Assembly (NCBI RefSeq): GCF_007845675.1
Contig: NZ_VOBR01000014.1
Span: 62,001 to 126,000, forward strand
DNA from: Lentzea tibetensis
GTDB lineage: Bacteria; Actinomycetota; Actinomycetes; Mycobacteriales; Pseudonocardiaceae
DNA length: 64,000 bases
Direction: 5' to 3'
The notes beneath the pieces are model-generated. The model searched no databases, was not told the DNA's origin, and was given only the letters and a program-made list of their open reading frames with translations. Below, piece by piece: positions 7,723 through 16,948 of this stretch. How positions within the stretch are numbered: the stretch's first letter is position 1; each line of letters starts with the position of its first letter. Position numbers and translations under genes: made by a program.

Positions 7723-8694
7723 ATGCGGATCATCGTGGACACGGACCCCGGCGTCGACGACGCCTTCGCCCTCTTCTACCTCGCCGCCGAACCGGACGTC
7801 GAGATCGTCGCCGTCGGCAGCGTGCACGGCAACGCCCCGACCCCGGTGACCACCGCCAACTCGCTGCGGCTGCTGGAGCTGCTCGGCCTCGAGCACGTCC
7901 CGGTCGCCCGCGGCGCGCTCCGCCCGCTCGCCCAGCCGCTGATGACCGCCGAGGCGGTGCACGGCGACGACGGGCTCGGCGGTTTCGCCGGCCCCGAACC
8001 GCGCACCGAGCCGGTCGACGAGTCGGCCGCCGAGCAGCTCGTCCGGCTCGCGCGGCAGAACCCCGGCAAGCTCACCCTGCTCGCGCTCGGCCCGCTGACG
8101 AACGTGGCGCTGGCGCTGCAGCTGGAGCCCGAGCTGCCGAAGCTGCTGGCCAAGGTGGTCGTGATGGGCGGCGCACTGACCGTGCCCGGCAACATCACGT
8201 CCTACGCCGAGGCGAACTTCTGGCACGACCCGGAGGCCGCGGACCTGGTGCTCGACGCGGGCTTCGGCGACCTCACGATCATCGGCCTGGACGTGACCAT
8301 GGAGTCGCACGCCGACACCGCGTGGCTCACCCGGCTCGCCGAGATCGACGGCCCGATCGCGAAGTACGCGCGGGACATCGTCGGCTTCTACGCGAACTTC
8401 TACGAGAGCTTCCTCGGCAAGCCCGGCTTCGTGCCGCACGACTCGCTGGCCGTCGCGATCATGATCGACCCCGACCTCGCCACGTACCGCGAGGAACGGC
8501 TGGCGATCGAGCTGACCGGGCGGCACACGCGCGGCCAGCTCGTCGCCGACCTGCGCTACCTCGCGCCGGGCTCGCCGTTCGACCGGGACATCGCGAAGGA
8601 CCGCACGCCCGCGAAGTACGCCGTCACGGTCGACACGGCGACGTTCCTCGAACGGCACCTCGACCGGATCAAATGCTGTACCCCGCCCGCCTGA
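7723..8694 (+). CDS. Inosine/uridine-preferring nucleoside hydrolase (IUNH family)
   Basis: This is a 323-residue enzyme that hydrolyses the N-glycosidic bond of nucleosides for salvage. The calcium-binding signature DTDPGVDDA is at residues 6-14. The body contains LLALGPLTNVALAL, VVMGGALTVPGNIT and EANFWHDPEAA, and the late active-site His/Asp in VPHDSLAVA. Length is normal for the family. The last 26 bases overlap the convergent DinB-fold gene. Base preference cannot be told from sequence. Confidence 0.92.
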   Translation: MRIIVDTDPGVDDAFALFYLAAEPDVEIVAVGSVHGNAPTPVTTANSLRLLELLGLEHVPVARGALRPLAQPLMTAEAVHGDDGLGGFAGPEPRTEPVDESAAEQLVRLARQNPGKLTLLALGPLTNVALALQLEPELPKLLAKVVVMGGALTVPGNITSYAEANFWHDPEAADLVLDAGFGDLTIIGLDVTMESHADTAWLTRLAEIDGPIAKYARDIVGFYANFYESFLGKPGFVPHDSLAVAIMIDPDLATYREERLAIELTGRHTRGQLVADLRYLAPGSPFDRDIAKDRTPAKYAVTVDTATFLERHLDRIKCCTPPA

Positions 8695-9217
8695 GCAGGT
8701 CCGGCAGCTCGGGCCAGTCACCGGACTGGAGCACGAGCCGGACGGCGTCCGCGCCGTCGAGCGACTCGCGGATGATGTCCGCGTGCCCGGCGTGCCTGGC
8801 GAACTCCTCGATCAGGTGCAGCACGATCCACCTACCTGATCGGAAAGTGCCCGCGGGGACGACGCCGTGACCGATGTCGACCGGCGCGGACAGGTCGACC
8901 CCGGCGACCGCGGCCTCGGTCTCCGCCGCAGCCGCGGCGAGGTCGGCGAGCAGGTCGGCGACCGTCGCGCCCTCCGGCACGTCGAAGCCGCTGACTCCCT
9001 CGGACGGCTTCCCGATGAGGATGCCCGTCCAGTTGCGCTCGACGATCGCCGCGTGCCGGAGCAGCGCCGCGAGCGTCAACGCGCTGACACCGGGCTTCTC
9101 GAGCGCCTGCGCGTCGGTGAGCCCCAGCACGGAGCGGCGCAACGCACCGCGCTGCTCGGTGAGGAACGCCAGCAGGGCGTCCTTCTCGTCGACGACGTCA
9201 CGAACCAAAGTGGGCAT
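8669..9217 (-). CDS. DinB-fold / mycothiol-dependent maleylpyruvate isomerase-like protein
   Basis: This is a 182-residue four-helix DinB/MDMPI-type protein (DUF664-like). It starts MPTLVRDVVDEKDALLAFL, has LAALLRHAAIVERNW with the conserved metal-binding His, and ends with IVLHLIEEFARHAGHADIIRE, whose spaced histidines complete the usual three-His site. ATG 9217 is chosen over longer upstream starts that give non-family sequence. Such proteins in actinomycetes use mycothiol or bacillithiol as cofactor; the reaction here is unknown. It is divergent from the LCP gene. Confidence 0.82.
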   Translation of the reverse strand: MPTLVRDVVDEKDALLAFLTEQRGALRRSVLGLTDAQALEKPGVSALTLAALLRHAAIVERNWTGILIGKPSEGVSGFDVPEGATVADLLADLAAAAAETEAAVAGVDLSAPVDIGHGVVPAGTFRSGRWIVLHLIEEFARHAGHADIIRESLDGADAVRLVLQSGDWPELPDLLRRAGYSI

Positions 9218-9284
9218 ACCGCCATCGTTGCAGAACCATGACATTTCGCGGACGCGCTCCGGACATCTGGTCGGCACCGTCGAA

Positions 9285-10202
9285 ACCATGGCATCAGTCC
9301 ACTTGAAACGGTGGCTCGGTGCGGCGGCCGTCGTGGTGGTCGCTGCCGCCGGTACCACCGGCTACCTCTACTGGCGGCTCGACCGCAACGTGCAGACCGT
9401 GAACCTCGACGAGGAGATCGGCCCCGCTGCCGCGCGTCCCCCTGCCACGCCCGGCAAGACCATGAACATCCTGGTGCTCGGCAAGGACGACGGGCGCTCC
9501 GACACGGCCATGCTCGTCAACGTCTCGGCGAACGGCGAGCGGGCCAAGGTGATCAGCATCCCGCGCGACACGATGGTGCCGCGCCCGCAGTGCGGGTCCG
9601 TCCGGCCCGCGAACCTCGTGATGTTCAACAGCGCCTTCTCCACCGGCGGCGCGGCGTGCACGGTCAAGACCGTCGAGGCCATGACCGGCGTGCGCGTCGA
9701 CCACTTCATCCAGATCGACTTCGCGGGCTTCGCGCGGATCATCGACGCGATCGGCGGCGTCGAGGTGGAGCTCCAGGAGCCGATCGACGACGAGAAGAGC
9801 GGCCTCAGCCTCCCGGCCGGGACGTCCAAGCTCAGCGGCCAGCAGGCGCTCGCTTTCGTGCGCACCCGGTACAGCATCGGTGACGGCAGCGACCTGAACA
9901 GGATAAAGATGCAGCACCGGTTTCTCGAGGCGCTGAGCAGGAAACTCAGCGACGAGAACTGGCTCGGCGATCCGTTGAAAACCTATCGGCTCGCCGAGGA
10001 CGCCACGAAATCGATCGTCACGGATTCCGGACTCGGTTCACTCGCGAAACTGGCGGACCTCGCCGGAAAGCTGCACGGCCTGAATCCGGCGAACATCGCG
10101 TACCTGACGCTTCCGACGGAACCCTACGAGCCGGACCCCAACCGGGTGCAGCCGAAGCAGCCGGACGCGGATCAGCTGTGGGAGTTGGTCGGCGCCGCCT
10201 GA
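9285..10202 (+). CDS. LytR-CpsA-Psr (LCP) family cell-wall ligase
   Basis: This is a 305-residue membrane-anchored LCP enzyme, which attaches polymers such as arabinogalactan or teichoic-type glycans to peptidoglycan. ATG 9285 gives a short cytoplasmic N terminus and a transmembrane helix at about 10-30. The LCP core follows: MNILVLGKDDGRSDTAMLV, VISIPRDTMV with the catalytic-site arginine region, DHFIQIDFAGFARIIDAIGG, and LAFVRTRYSIGDGSDLNRI with the polyprenyl-phosphate-binding Arg/Asp residues. A strong hairpin follows the stop. No carbohydrate cluster adjoins, so the polymer is unknown. Confidence 0.9.
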   Translation, partial: TMASVHLKRWLGAAAVVVVAAAGTTGYLYWRLDRNVQTVNLDEEIGPAAARPPATPGKTMNILVLGKDDGRSDTAMLVNVSANGERAKVISIPRDTMVPRPQCGSVRPANLVMFNSAFSTGGAACTVKTVEAMTGVRVDHFIQIDFAGFARIIDAIGGVEVELQEPIDDEKSGLSLPAGTSKLSGQQALAFVRTRYSIGDGSDLNRIKMQHRFLEALSRKLSDENWLGDPLKTYRLAEDATKSIVTDSGLGSLAKLADLAGKLHGLNPANIAYLTLPTEPYEPDPNRVQPKQPDADQLWELVGAA

Positions 10203-10237
10203 TCGAGGCAGGGCGCGCCGTTCCACTCGGGCAGGGC

Positions 10238-10275
10238 CCACGGCTGAGGAGACCCCCAGTGCTCCTCAGCCGTGG
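10238..10275. terminator. Strong hairpin terminator after the LCP gene
   Basis: Arms CCACGGCTGAGGAG (10238-10251) and CTCCTCAGCCGTGG (10262-10275) are a perfect 14-bp inverted repeat with a 10-base loop, 36 bases after the LCP stop. There is no T-run, as is usual in high-GC actinomycetes. The remaining 178 bases up to 10454 hold the presumed promoter and leader of the STAND gene, where I see no clear site. Confidence 0.75.
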
Positions 10276-10453
10276 AAGTTCTGCCCCCAGCGTGCGAGAT
10301 CATCTCGACCCTTTCGTCGATCACATCGGCACGTGCGGTCGAGCTTGTCAGCAGACATCGTTAGGGTGGGCCCCCGAAGTCAACTCCGGTGCCCGCAACC
10401 GCAGCTCAGGCGGCTCGCGCGGGTTTTCCGGACCGGACGGGCGTGGAGGCCGG

Positions 10454-13400
10454 ATGGGGCCGCGCGGGGTCTTCGCCGAGCGGTTCGCGCTGCTCTACGC
10501 GGAGGCGGGCGACCCGCCGCTGAAGAGGGTCACCGAGTCGGTCGCGCGTGCCCGCCGAACGGACGAGCAGGGCCGTCCGGTCCGGGTACCGGCGCAGCGG
10601 GTCAGCGACTGGCGGCGGGGCCGCAACGTGCCCGCCCGGTTCACCGCGCTGTCGGCCGTTCTCGAGGTCCTCATCGGCGAGGCGCGCAAGCGCCGCCCGC
10701 AGCCCGCGAGCACCGGGCTGTACGACCTGGACGCGTGGCGCTCGCTGTGGGAGGAGGCGCTCGCCAGCCCGGTCGGCGAGGCCGAGGAACCGCAGGACGA
10801 CTCCGGTGTCTGCCCCTATCGCGGCCTGGCCGCTTTCCGGTCCGAGGATTCGAACTGGTTCTTCGGACGTGAACGCAGCACGGCCGCGCTGCTCGATCGC
10901 ATCGAAGACCGTGGAATCACGATGCTCGTCGGCGCTTCGGGTGCCGGTAAATCGTCGTTGATGAAAGCCGGCCTGCTGCCCGCGTTGCAGAAGAAATCAA
11001 TTGTTCTCACGCCCGGAAACGATCCGTTGAAGGAGTTCGCGCTCCAGGTTCCCGAGCTGATCGAGACGCTGGAGAGGGCGGCGCTGCACGACGAGGTCGC
11101 CGAGTTCGCCGAGCGGGTGTGCGTCGCGGTCGGCGACCGGGTGGTGATCGTCGACCAGTTCGAGGAGGCGTTCACGCTCGGCGGCGACGAGGACCGGCTG
11201 CGGGTGTTCGTCAGCGCACTGCACGCGGCGGCCGAGCGGACGTCGGTCGTGCTCGGGGTGCGGGCGGACTTCTACGCGCGCTGCCTGGACTACCCGGAGC
11301 TGGCCGACGCGCTGCAGAACCGGCAGATGGTGCTCGGCCCGATGACGAGCGCCGAGCTGCGCGAGGCCGTGGCGAGCCCGGCGAAGGCGGCCGGGCTCCA
11401 GCTGGAACCGGGACTCGTCGAGCTGATGCTCCGGGACCTCGGCGCGCAGAACGGCAAGCGCCAGGAGGCCTACGACGCGGGAGCGCTCCCGCTGCTGTCG
11501 CACGCGCTGCTCGCGACGTGGCAGCGCAGGCAGGCCGGCAGGCTGACGACAGCCGGTTACCGCGCGACGGGCGGCATCCAGGGCGCGGTCGCCGCGACCG
11601 CCGAACGCGCGTGGGCCGACCTCGACCAGCCGGGCCAGCAGGCCGCGCGGTCGTTGCTGCTGCGCCTGGTCCGAGTCGGTGACGACACGCAGGACACCCG
11701 GCGCCGGTCGAGCCGCATCCGGCTGCTGGAGGCCGCTGGCAACCAGGCGGCGACCGAGACCGCGCTGGAGGTGCTGGCCCGTGCCCGGCTGATCACGCTC
11801 GACGCCGGCACCGTCGAGATCACCCACGAGGCGCTGCTGCACGCGTGGCCGCGGCTGCGCAGCTGGATCGACGAGGACCGCGCGGGCAACCTGCTGCGCC
11901 AGCGCGTCGAGGAGGACGCGGCGACGTGGGTCAAGCAGGAACGCGAGTCGTCGCTGCTCTACCGGGGCGCCCGGCTGGAGACCGCGAAGCCGGTGGCGAA
12001 GGAGGTCACAGCCAGCGCGCGTGAGTTCCTCGCCGCGTCGGAACGGCAGCGGCGCCGGACGGCGTGGATGCGGCGCGCGGCCGTGGCGCTGGTGGCCGTC
12101 TTCGCGCTGATCGCCGCGTCGGCCGCGGTGATCGCGGTGCGGCAGCGCAACGACGCGGTGTTCCGCCAGGTCGTCGCCGAGGCGAACCGGTTGCAGGAGC
12201 AGGACCCGTCGCTCGCCGCGCAGCTCGCGCTGGTGGCGTACCGGATGCGGCCGGACGACGCGGACGTGCGCGGGCTTCTCCTGTCCACGCAACAGGGTCC
12301 GCTCGCCGCGCCGCTGCTCGGGCACTCCGGCGCGGTGTACCTGACGTCGTTCAGCCCGGACCGCAGGACGCTCGCGACCGCCAGCTACGACAACACCGCG
12401 CGGCTGTGGGACGTGAGCGACAGCGCGCACCCGAGGCAGCTGGGCGCGCCGCTGGTCGGGCACCGCAGCTGGGTGAGCTCCGCGGTGTTCAACAACGACG
12501 GCACCGTCCTCGCGACGGCGGGCGACGACAAGACCGTGATCCTGTGGGACGTCCGCGACCGCGAGCACCCCCGGCGGATCGGCGACCCGATCGACGGCGG
12601 CAACGGCACGATCTACCTGGTCGAGTTCAGCCCCGACGGCAAGACCTTGGCCACCGCCAACGAGGACAAGACCGCGCGGCTGTGGGACGTGGCCGATCCG
12701 GAGCACCCGAAACCGCTCGGCGAACCGCTGCGCGGCCACACCGACCAGGTGCGGTCGATCGCGTTCAGCCCGGACGGCCGGACGCTCGCGACCGTCGGCG
12801 ACGACACGACGCTGAAGCTGTGGAACGTCGCGGACCACGCGCTGCTGAGCGACGTGCCGAGCGGGCACGTCGAAGGACTGCACACCGTCGCCTACAGCCC
12901 GGACGGCACGCTGGTCGCGACCGGCAGCGAGGACGGCACGATCCGGCTGTGGCGGGTGGGTGATCCGCGCGCACCGCGGCCGATTCCGTTGCCGCTGGCC
13001 GGGCACTCAGGTGGCGTGTGGTCGGTGAAGTTCAGCCCGGACGGCACGACGCTGGCTTCGGCCAACAGCGACAGCACCGTGCGGCTGTGGAACGTCTCGG
13101 ACCCCGAGCACGTGGCGACGCTCGGCAGTCCGCTGACGGCGCAGGCGAACGGGCTCTTCGCGGTCGGTTTCAGCCCGGACGGCCGCACGCTCGCGACCGG
13201 CAGCGAGGACAGCGTCGTGCGGCTGTGGCACCTGCCGGAGGGGCTGATGCTCGGCCACCGCGGGGGCGTCTCCGCACCCGCGTGGCGCGCCGACGGCGCG
13301 ATGATCGCGACCGGTTCGTCGGACCGGACCGTGCGGCTGTGGGACCCGGCGACCGGCAAGCAGATCGGTGCGCCGATGATCGGCCACGAGGGCGACGTCT

Positions 13401-14239
13401 GGCAGCTCACGTTCCGTCCGGACGGCGAGGTGCTCGCCACCGCGGGCGAGGACAAGACCGTGCGGCTGTGGGACGTCGGCTCCCGCGGCCCGCTCGGCCA
13501 GCCGCTGCGGCTCGGCACCCGGTACTCCTCGCCCATCGCGTTCAACCGGGACGGCGGGCTGCTCGCGACCGGCGACGACGACAAGTCCGTGCAGCTGTGG
13601 GACGCCCGCGACCCGGCGAAGCCGGTCAAGGTCGGCACGCCGCTCACCGGGCACGAGGGATACGTGAACTGGGCGGGCTTCAGCCCGGACGGCACGCTGC
13701 TCGCCACCGCGAGCGCGGACCAGACCGCGCGGCTGTGGGACGTGCGCGACCCGGCGAAACCGGTGCTGCGGCACGAGCTGACCGGCCACATCGGCCCGGT
13801 CAACCGCTCGGCGTTCAGCCCCGACGGCACGCTGCTCGCGACCTCCAGCGGTGACCACCGGATCTTCCTGTGGGACGTGGCGACGGGCAAGAAGGTCCGC
13901 TCGCTCGACGGGCACACCGAGGGCGTGAGCGCCGTGACGTTCAGTCCGGACGGCACCCGGCTGGCCAGTGGCAGCGGTGACGGCACCATCCGGGAGTGGG
14001 ACGTCGCGAGCGGCACGTCCGTCCCGATCACCGGGTACGTCGAGACGAGCTTCGAGACCGTGTTCAGCCCGCGCGCGAACGTGGTCGCGGCCAGCACCCG
14101 TGATCGCTCGGTGCGGCTGTGGTCGCTGGACGAGCAGGCCGCGATCAACCGGATCTGCGCGTCGACGCCCGGTGTCCTGACGGAACAAACGTGGGATGAA
14201 CATCTGCCTCAATTGGACTACCGGCCACCCTGCGCGTAG
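10454..14239 (+). CDS. nSTAND-type NTPase with C-terminal WD40 propeller
   Basis: This is a 1261-residue signalling NTPase. ATG 10454 follows GGAGG. Residues 1-80 form a helical DNA-binding-like region (VPAQRVSDWRRGRNVP resembles a helix-turn-helix). CPYRGLAAFRSEDSNWFFGR at 120-139 is the typical entry to the nSTAND1 domain. Walker A is GASGAGKSS (160-168) and Walker B VVIVDQFEE (about 230-238). A single transmembrane helix lies at about 538-560. From about 610 to the end there are roughly 14 WD40 repeats ending RLWDV or close variants. The ending LTEQTWDEHLPQLDYRPPC is typical of actinomycete members. Likely a membrane-tethered sensor; ligand unknown. Confidence 0.9.
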   Translation: MGPRGVFAERFALLYAEAGDPPLKRVTESVARARRTDEQGRPVRVPAQRVSDWRRGRNVPARFTALSAVLEVLIGEARKRRPQPASTGLYDLDAWRSLWEEALASPVGEAEEPQDDSGVCPYRGLAAFRSEDSNWFFGRERSTAALLDRIEDRGITMLVGASGAGKSSLMKAGLLPALQKKSIVLTPGNDPLKEFALQVPELIETLERAALHDEVAEFAERVCVAVGDRVVIVDQFEEAFTLGGDEDRLRVFVSALHAAAERTSVVLGVRADFYARCLDYPELADALQNRQMVLGPMTSAELREAVASPAKAAGLQLEPGLVELMLRDLGAQNGKRQEAYDAGALPLLSHALLATWQRRQAGRLTTAGYRATGGIQGAVAATAERAWADLDQPGQQAARSLLLRLVRVGDDTQDTRRRSSRIRLLEAAGNQAATETALEVLARARLITLDAGTVEITHEALLHAWPRLRSWIDEDRAGNLLRQRVEEDAATWVKQERESSLLYRGARLETAKPVAKEVTASAREFLAASERQRRRTAWMRRAAVALVAVFALIAASAAVIAVRQRNDAVFRQVVAEANRLQEQDPSLAAQLALVAYRMRPDDADVRGLLLSTQQGPLAAPLLGHSGAVYLTSFSPDRRTLATASYDNTARLWDVSDSAHPRQLGAPLVGHRSWVSSAVFNNDGTVLATAGDDKTVILWDVRDREHPRRIGDPIDGGNGTIYLVEFSPDGKTLATANEDKTARLWDVADPEHPKPLGEPLRGHTDQVRSIAFSPDGRTLATVGDDTTLKLWNVADHALLSDVPSGHVEGLHTVAYSPDGTLVATGSEDGTIRLWRVGDPRAPRPIPLPLAGHSGGVWSVKFSPDGTTLASANSDSTVRLWNVSDPEHVATLGSPLTAQANGLFAVGFSPDGRTLATGSEDSVVRLWHLPEGLMLGHRGGVSAPAWRADGAMIATGSSDRTVRLWDPATGKQIGAPMIGHEGDVWQLTFRPDGEVLATAGEDKTVRLWDVGSRGPLGQPLRLGTRYSSPIAFNRDGGLLATGDDDKSVQLWDARDPAKPVKVGTPLTGHEGYVNWAGFSPDGTLLATASADQTARLWDVRDPAKPVLRHELTGHIGPVNRSAFSPDGTLLATSSGDHRIFLWDVATGKKVRSLDGHTEGVSAVTFSPDGTRLASGSGDGTIREWDVASGTSVPITGYVETSFETVFSPRANVVAASTRDRSVRLWSLDEQAAINRICASTPGVLTEQTWDEHLPQLDYRPPCA

Positions 14240-14252
14240 CTATCGTCACTCC

Positions 14253-14747
14253 ATGCGCATTCTCGCCAGGGTCGGCAGTCTGAACGCGGTGGTCACGGTC
14301 CTCACCGGGATCAGCGCGCTGTACATGCTCCTCGTGGTGTTCGGCAACGTGACGGACTACGGCTCGAACGAGGCCTTCGTCAAGCACGTCCTCGCGATGG
14401 ACACGACGTTCAAGTCGGACAAGACGATGTGGCGGGCGATCACCAGCCCGGCCGTCGTCACGGTCGTCTACGTTGCGATCATCGCGTGGGAGGCGCTGAC
14501 GGCGCTCGTGCTCACCGCGGGCTTCGTCGCCTGGCTGCGCGGCCGCGCGTCAGCCGCGTCGCTGTCGTCGACCGGCTGGCTGATGCAGGTGCTGCTGTTC
14601 CTGGGCGGGTTCATCACCGTCGGCGGCGAGTGGTTCGTGATGTGGCAGTCCGAGCAGTGGAACGGCCTGCAGGCCGCGCTGCAGAACGTGATCATCGCGG
14701 CGTTCGGCCTGGTGCTCGTGCACCTCAGCAGGAAACAGGCCAGCTGA
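14253..14747 (+). CDS. DUF2165-family small integral membrane protein
   Basis: This is a 164-residue predicted four-helix membrane protein. ATG 14253 gives MRILARVGSLNAVVTVLTGI; helices run at about 8-30, 68-95, 108-128 and 140-158. NVTDYGSNEAFVKHVLAMDT and the conserved GGEWFVMWQSEQWNG motif between the last helices match the DUF2165 family, whose function is unknown. It begins 13 bases after the STAND gene and may be co-transcribed with it. The 3' end overlaps the convergent GGDEF/EAL gene by 23 bases. Confidence 0.8.
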   Translation: MRILARVGSLNAVVTVLTGISALYMLLVVFGNVTDYGSNEAFVKHVLAMDTTFKSDKTMWRAITSPAVVTVVYVAIIAWEALTALVLTAGFVAWLRGRASAASLSSTGWLMQVLLFLGGFITVGGEWFVMWQSEQWNGLQAALQNVIIAAFGLVLVHLSRKQAS

Positions 14748-16824
14748 CGCCCGGCTCGGGGCAGTAGAGAGGACCGACGCAGGCGTCCGCGCCGATCTCG
14801 CGCCACCAGGACGCCTGCTCCTCGGTCTCCACCGGGTCGATCACGACGAGCCCACCGGCCGCGTGCACGAACGTCACGAGGTCCTCGAGTACGTGCGTGA
14901 TCAGCTCGTCCGGCCTGATGGTGCGGCCCTTGATCCGGACGGCCTTCACGCCGAGCGACCGCACGAGCTCGACCTCGGTGGACGAGCCGCTGAAGTCGCG
15001 GGCGCCGATGGCGCAGCCGAGCTCGGCGATCATGTCGAGGTTGTCGATGGCCTCGCCGTTGTCCGAGCCGAGCACGTGCACCGGGAAGCCGAGCAGCAGC
15101 CGGGACGCGGGCAGCCCGGTGTCGTCGAGCACGCGGCGCACGTCGCGCACGAGGTCCGGGTTGTTCGCCATGCTCTCGGTGAGGCAGACGGCGAGCATCC
15201 CGGTGTGCGACACGGCTTCCGCGGCAGCCTGGCGCAGCACCCACTCACCGAGCGGCAGCATCAGGCCGGTGTGCTCGGCCATCGACACGCACTTGTCGTG
15301 GGTGATGACGCCCGCGTCGCGGTGCTCCCAGTGCAGCTCGGCCTCGATGCACACAGCCGACTGGTCGCCGAGTGCCACGACCGGCTGGTAGACGACGGAG
15401 ATCTCGCCGTTCTCCCACGCGCCCGGCATGACGGCGGCGAGCCCGAACTCCTTCTGCTCCTGCTTGTCGGCGGTCGCGTCGTGCAGGCCCCACTGCCTGC
15501 GGCCGCTGCGCTTGGCGCGGCGCAACGTCATGTCGGACGCGCGCAGGATCTCGGCGGGCGTCGTGTTGACCGGCAGCCGGGGCAGCACGCCGACGGACGC
15601 GGAGACCGCGACGCCGTGACCTTCGAGGAACACCGGCTCGGAGAGCTCGGCCTCGATGCGGCTGATCGTGGCGTTGACGTCCGGCGTCGTCGGCGCGTTC
15701 TCCACCAGCACGGCGAACTCGTCGCCCTCCAGCCGCGCGACCATCGCCTTCTCCTCGGCGAAGACCGTGGAGAGGCGTTCGGCGACGAGCCGCAGCACGC
15801 GGTCGCCGATCTGCCTGCCGAGGCCGTCGGTGATCACCGAGAACGCGTCGAGGTCGAGGTGGTACAGCGTCACGCCGTGCTCGGGCTCGGCGTGCATCAA
15901 CGACTCCATGCGAGTCGTGAGGTACTGGCGGTTCGGCAGACCGGTCAGCGGGTCGTGCAGCGACTGGTACTGGAGCTGGCCGCCGAGCAGGGTGAGCTGG
16001 CTGTCGTCGTCGATCATCAGGACGTACTTGTTCGGCACGTCGTCGACGTCGCGCTGCATCGTCGCCGCGAGCACGACGCGGACGGACTCGCCGTCGCCGT
16101 CGAGCATGCGCGGGCGTTCCTCGGCGCGGTGCTTGCCGCCCTCCACGAGCTCCGTGAGAGCGATTTCCACGAGCGGCAGGTCCGGTTCCACGACGAGGTC
16201 CGCGAGCGTGAGCCCCTCGAACTCCTCGACCTCACGGCGCAGGATCCTGCCGAGGGCCGCGTTCGCGCGCTGGACCGTGCCGTCGAGGTCCGTGATCGCG
16301 ATGCCGCTGGCCGAGTACGTGAAGAGCTCCTCGAACTGCTGCTCGCTCACCTTCAGGTTGAGCTGCACCGACTTGTTCGCGCGGACCAGCGCCTGGCTCA
16401 CGGACTCCTGCTGTTCGAGCACGAACGCCTGCATCTTGTCCGTGTACCCGGCCGCGACGGCGCCGATCACCAGCCCGACGCGCTCGGGCAGGTTGGCGAT
16501 GGCGGCGATTTCCGGTTGGTACGGAAGGTACTTCGACAGCACGTCGATCGTCGCGCGCAGGCTCGTCGCGCCGACGCAGTGCAGTTCGACCAGGCGCGTG
16601 CCGACCGTCGCTGCCGTCTCCGGGTCACCCTGCATCGCGTCGAACAGGCGTCCCACCAACGGCTGAAGCTGCTTGGCGAGCTTGTTGGTCGAGAAGGGCA
16701 CGTACGCGGTCGCGCTGAGGAGGAGAGCCCACTCCCGCGCAAGGTCATCCCGCCCGCGAGGGCCGGCACTTCCCGCGTCGTCCTGGCTCGGCAAAACGAT
16801 CCACCTGACCTGCTCGACGAGCAA
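14725..16824 (-). CDS. PAS-GGDEF-EAL protein with degenerate catalytic motifs
   Basis: This is a 699-residue multidomain protein: helical N-terminal region (25-150), PAS sensor (about 160-280, EELFTYSASGIAITDLDG), GGDEF domain (285-445) and EAL domain (460-699). The diguanylate cyclase signature is EGDEF (366-370) rather than GGDEF. The phosphodiesterase signature is EAELHW (494-499) rather than EALLRW, and the DDFG metal loop is RDFSG. The EAL part is therefore probably inactive or a c-di-GMP sensor, and cyclase activity is doubtful. The only usable start is TTG 16824, so the N terminus is less certain. It stands alone and is convergent with the DUF2165 gene. Confidence 0.85.
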   Translation of the reverse strand: MLVEQVRWIVLPSQDDAGSAGPRGRDDLAREWALLLSATAYVPFSTNKLAKQLQPLVGRLFDAMQGDPETAATVGTRLVELHCVGATSLRATIDVLSKYLPYQPEIAAIANLPERVGLVIGAVAAGYTDKMQAFVLEQQESVSQALVRANKSVQLNLKVSEQQFEELFTYSASGIAITDLDGTVQRANAALGRILRREVEEFEGLTLADLVVEPDLPLVEIALTELVEGGKHRAEERPRMLDGDGESVRVVLAATMQRDVDDVPNKYVLMIDDDSQLTLLGGQLQYQSLHDPLTGLPNRQYLTTRMESLMHAEPEHGVTLYHLDLDAFSVITDGLGRQIGDRVLRLVAERLSTVFAEEKAMVARLEGDEFAVLVENAPTTPDVNATISRIEAELSEPVFLEGHGVAVSASVGVLPRLPVNTTPAEILRASDMTLRRAKRSGRRQWGLHDATADKQEQKEFGLAAVMPGAWENGEISVVYQPVVALGDQSAVCIEAELHWEHRDAGVITHDKCVSMAEHTGLMLPLGEWVLRQAAAEAVSHTGMLAVCLTESMANNPDLVRDVRRVLDDTGLPASRLLLGFPVHVLGSDNGEAIDNLDMIAELGCAIGARDFSGSSTEVELVRSLGVKAVRIKGRTIRPDELITHVLEDLVTFVHAAGGLVVIDPVETEEQASWWREIGADACVGPLYCPEPGVSWPVSC

Positions 16825-16948
16825 CGGTTCGGAAGCCTACCGCCAGCAAACCGCAGGCTCCTACCGGTCGCCCCCATTCGCTCTAATGGGCGACTGAGGG
16901 GATTCAGAGCGTGAGGTCCGCAGACGGCCGTGCCTCGGGTGAACCTGC

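Noticed and set aside
10997-13006. Minus-strand open frame of about 670 codons within the STAND-WD40 gene
   Set aside because: Arg/Gln/His-rich shadow without any recognisable fold, no ribosome site.
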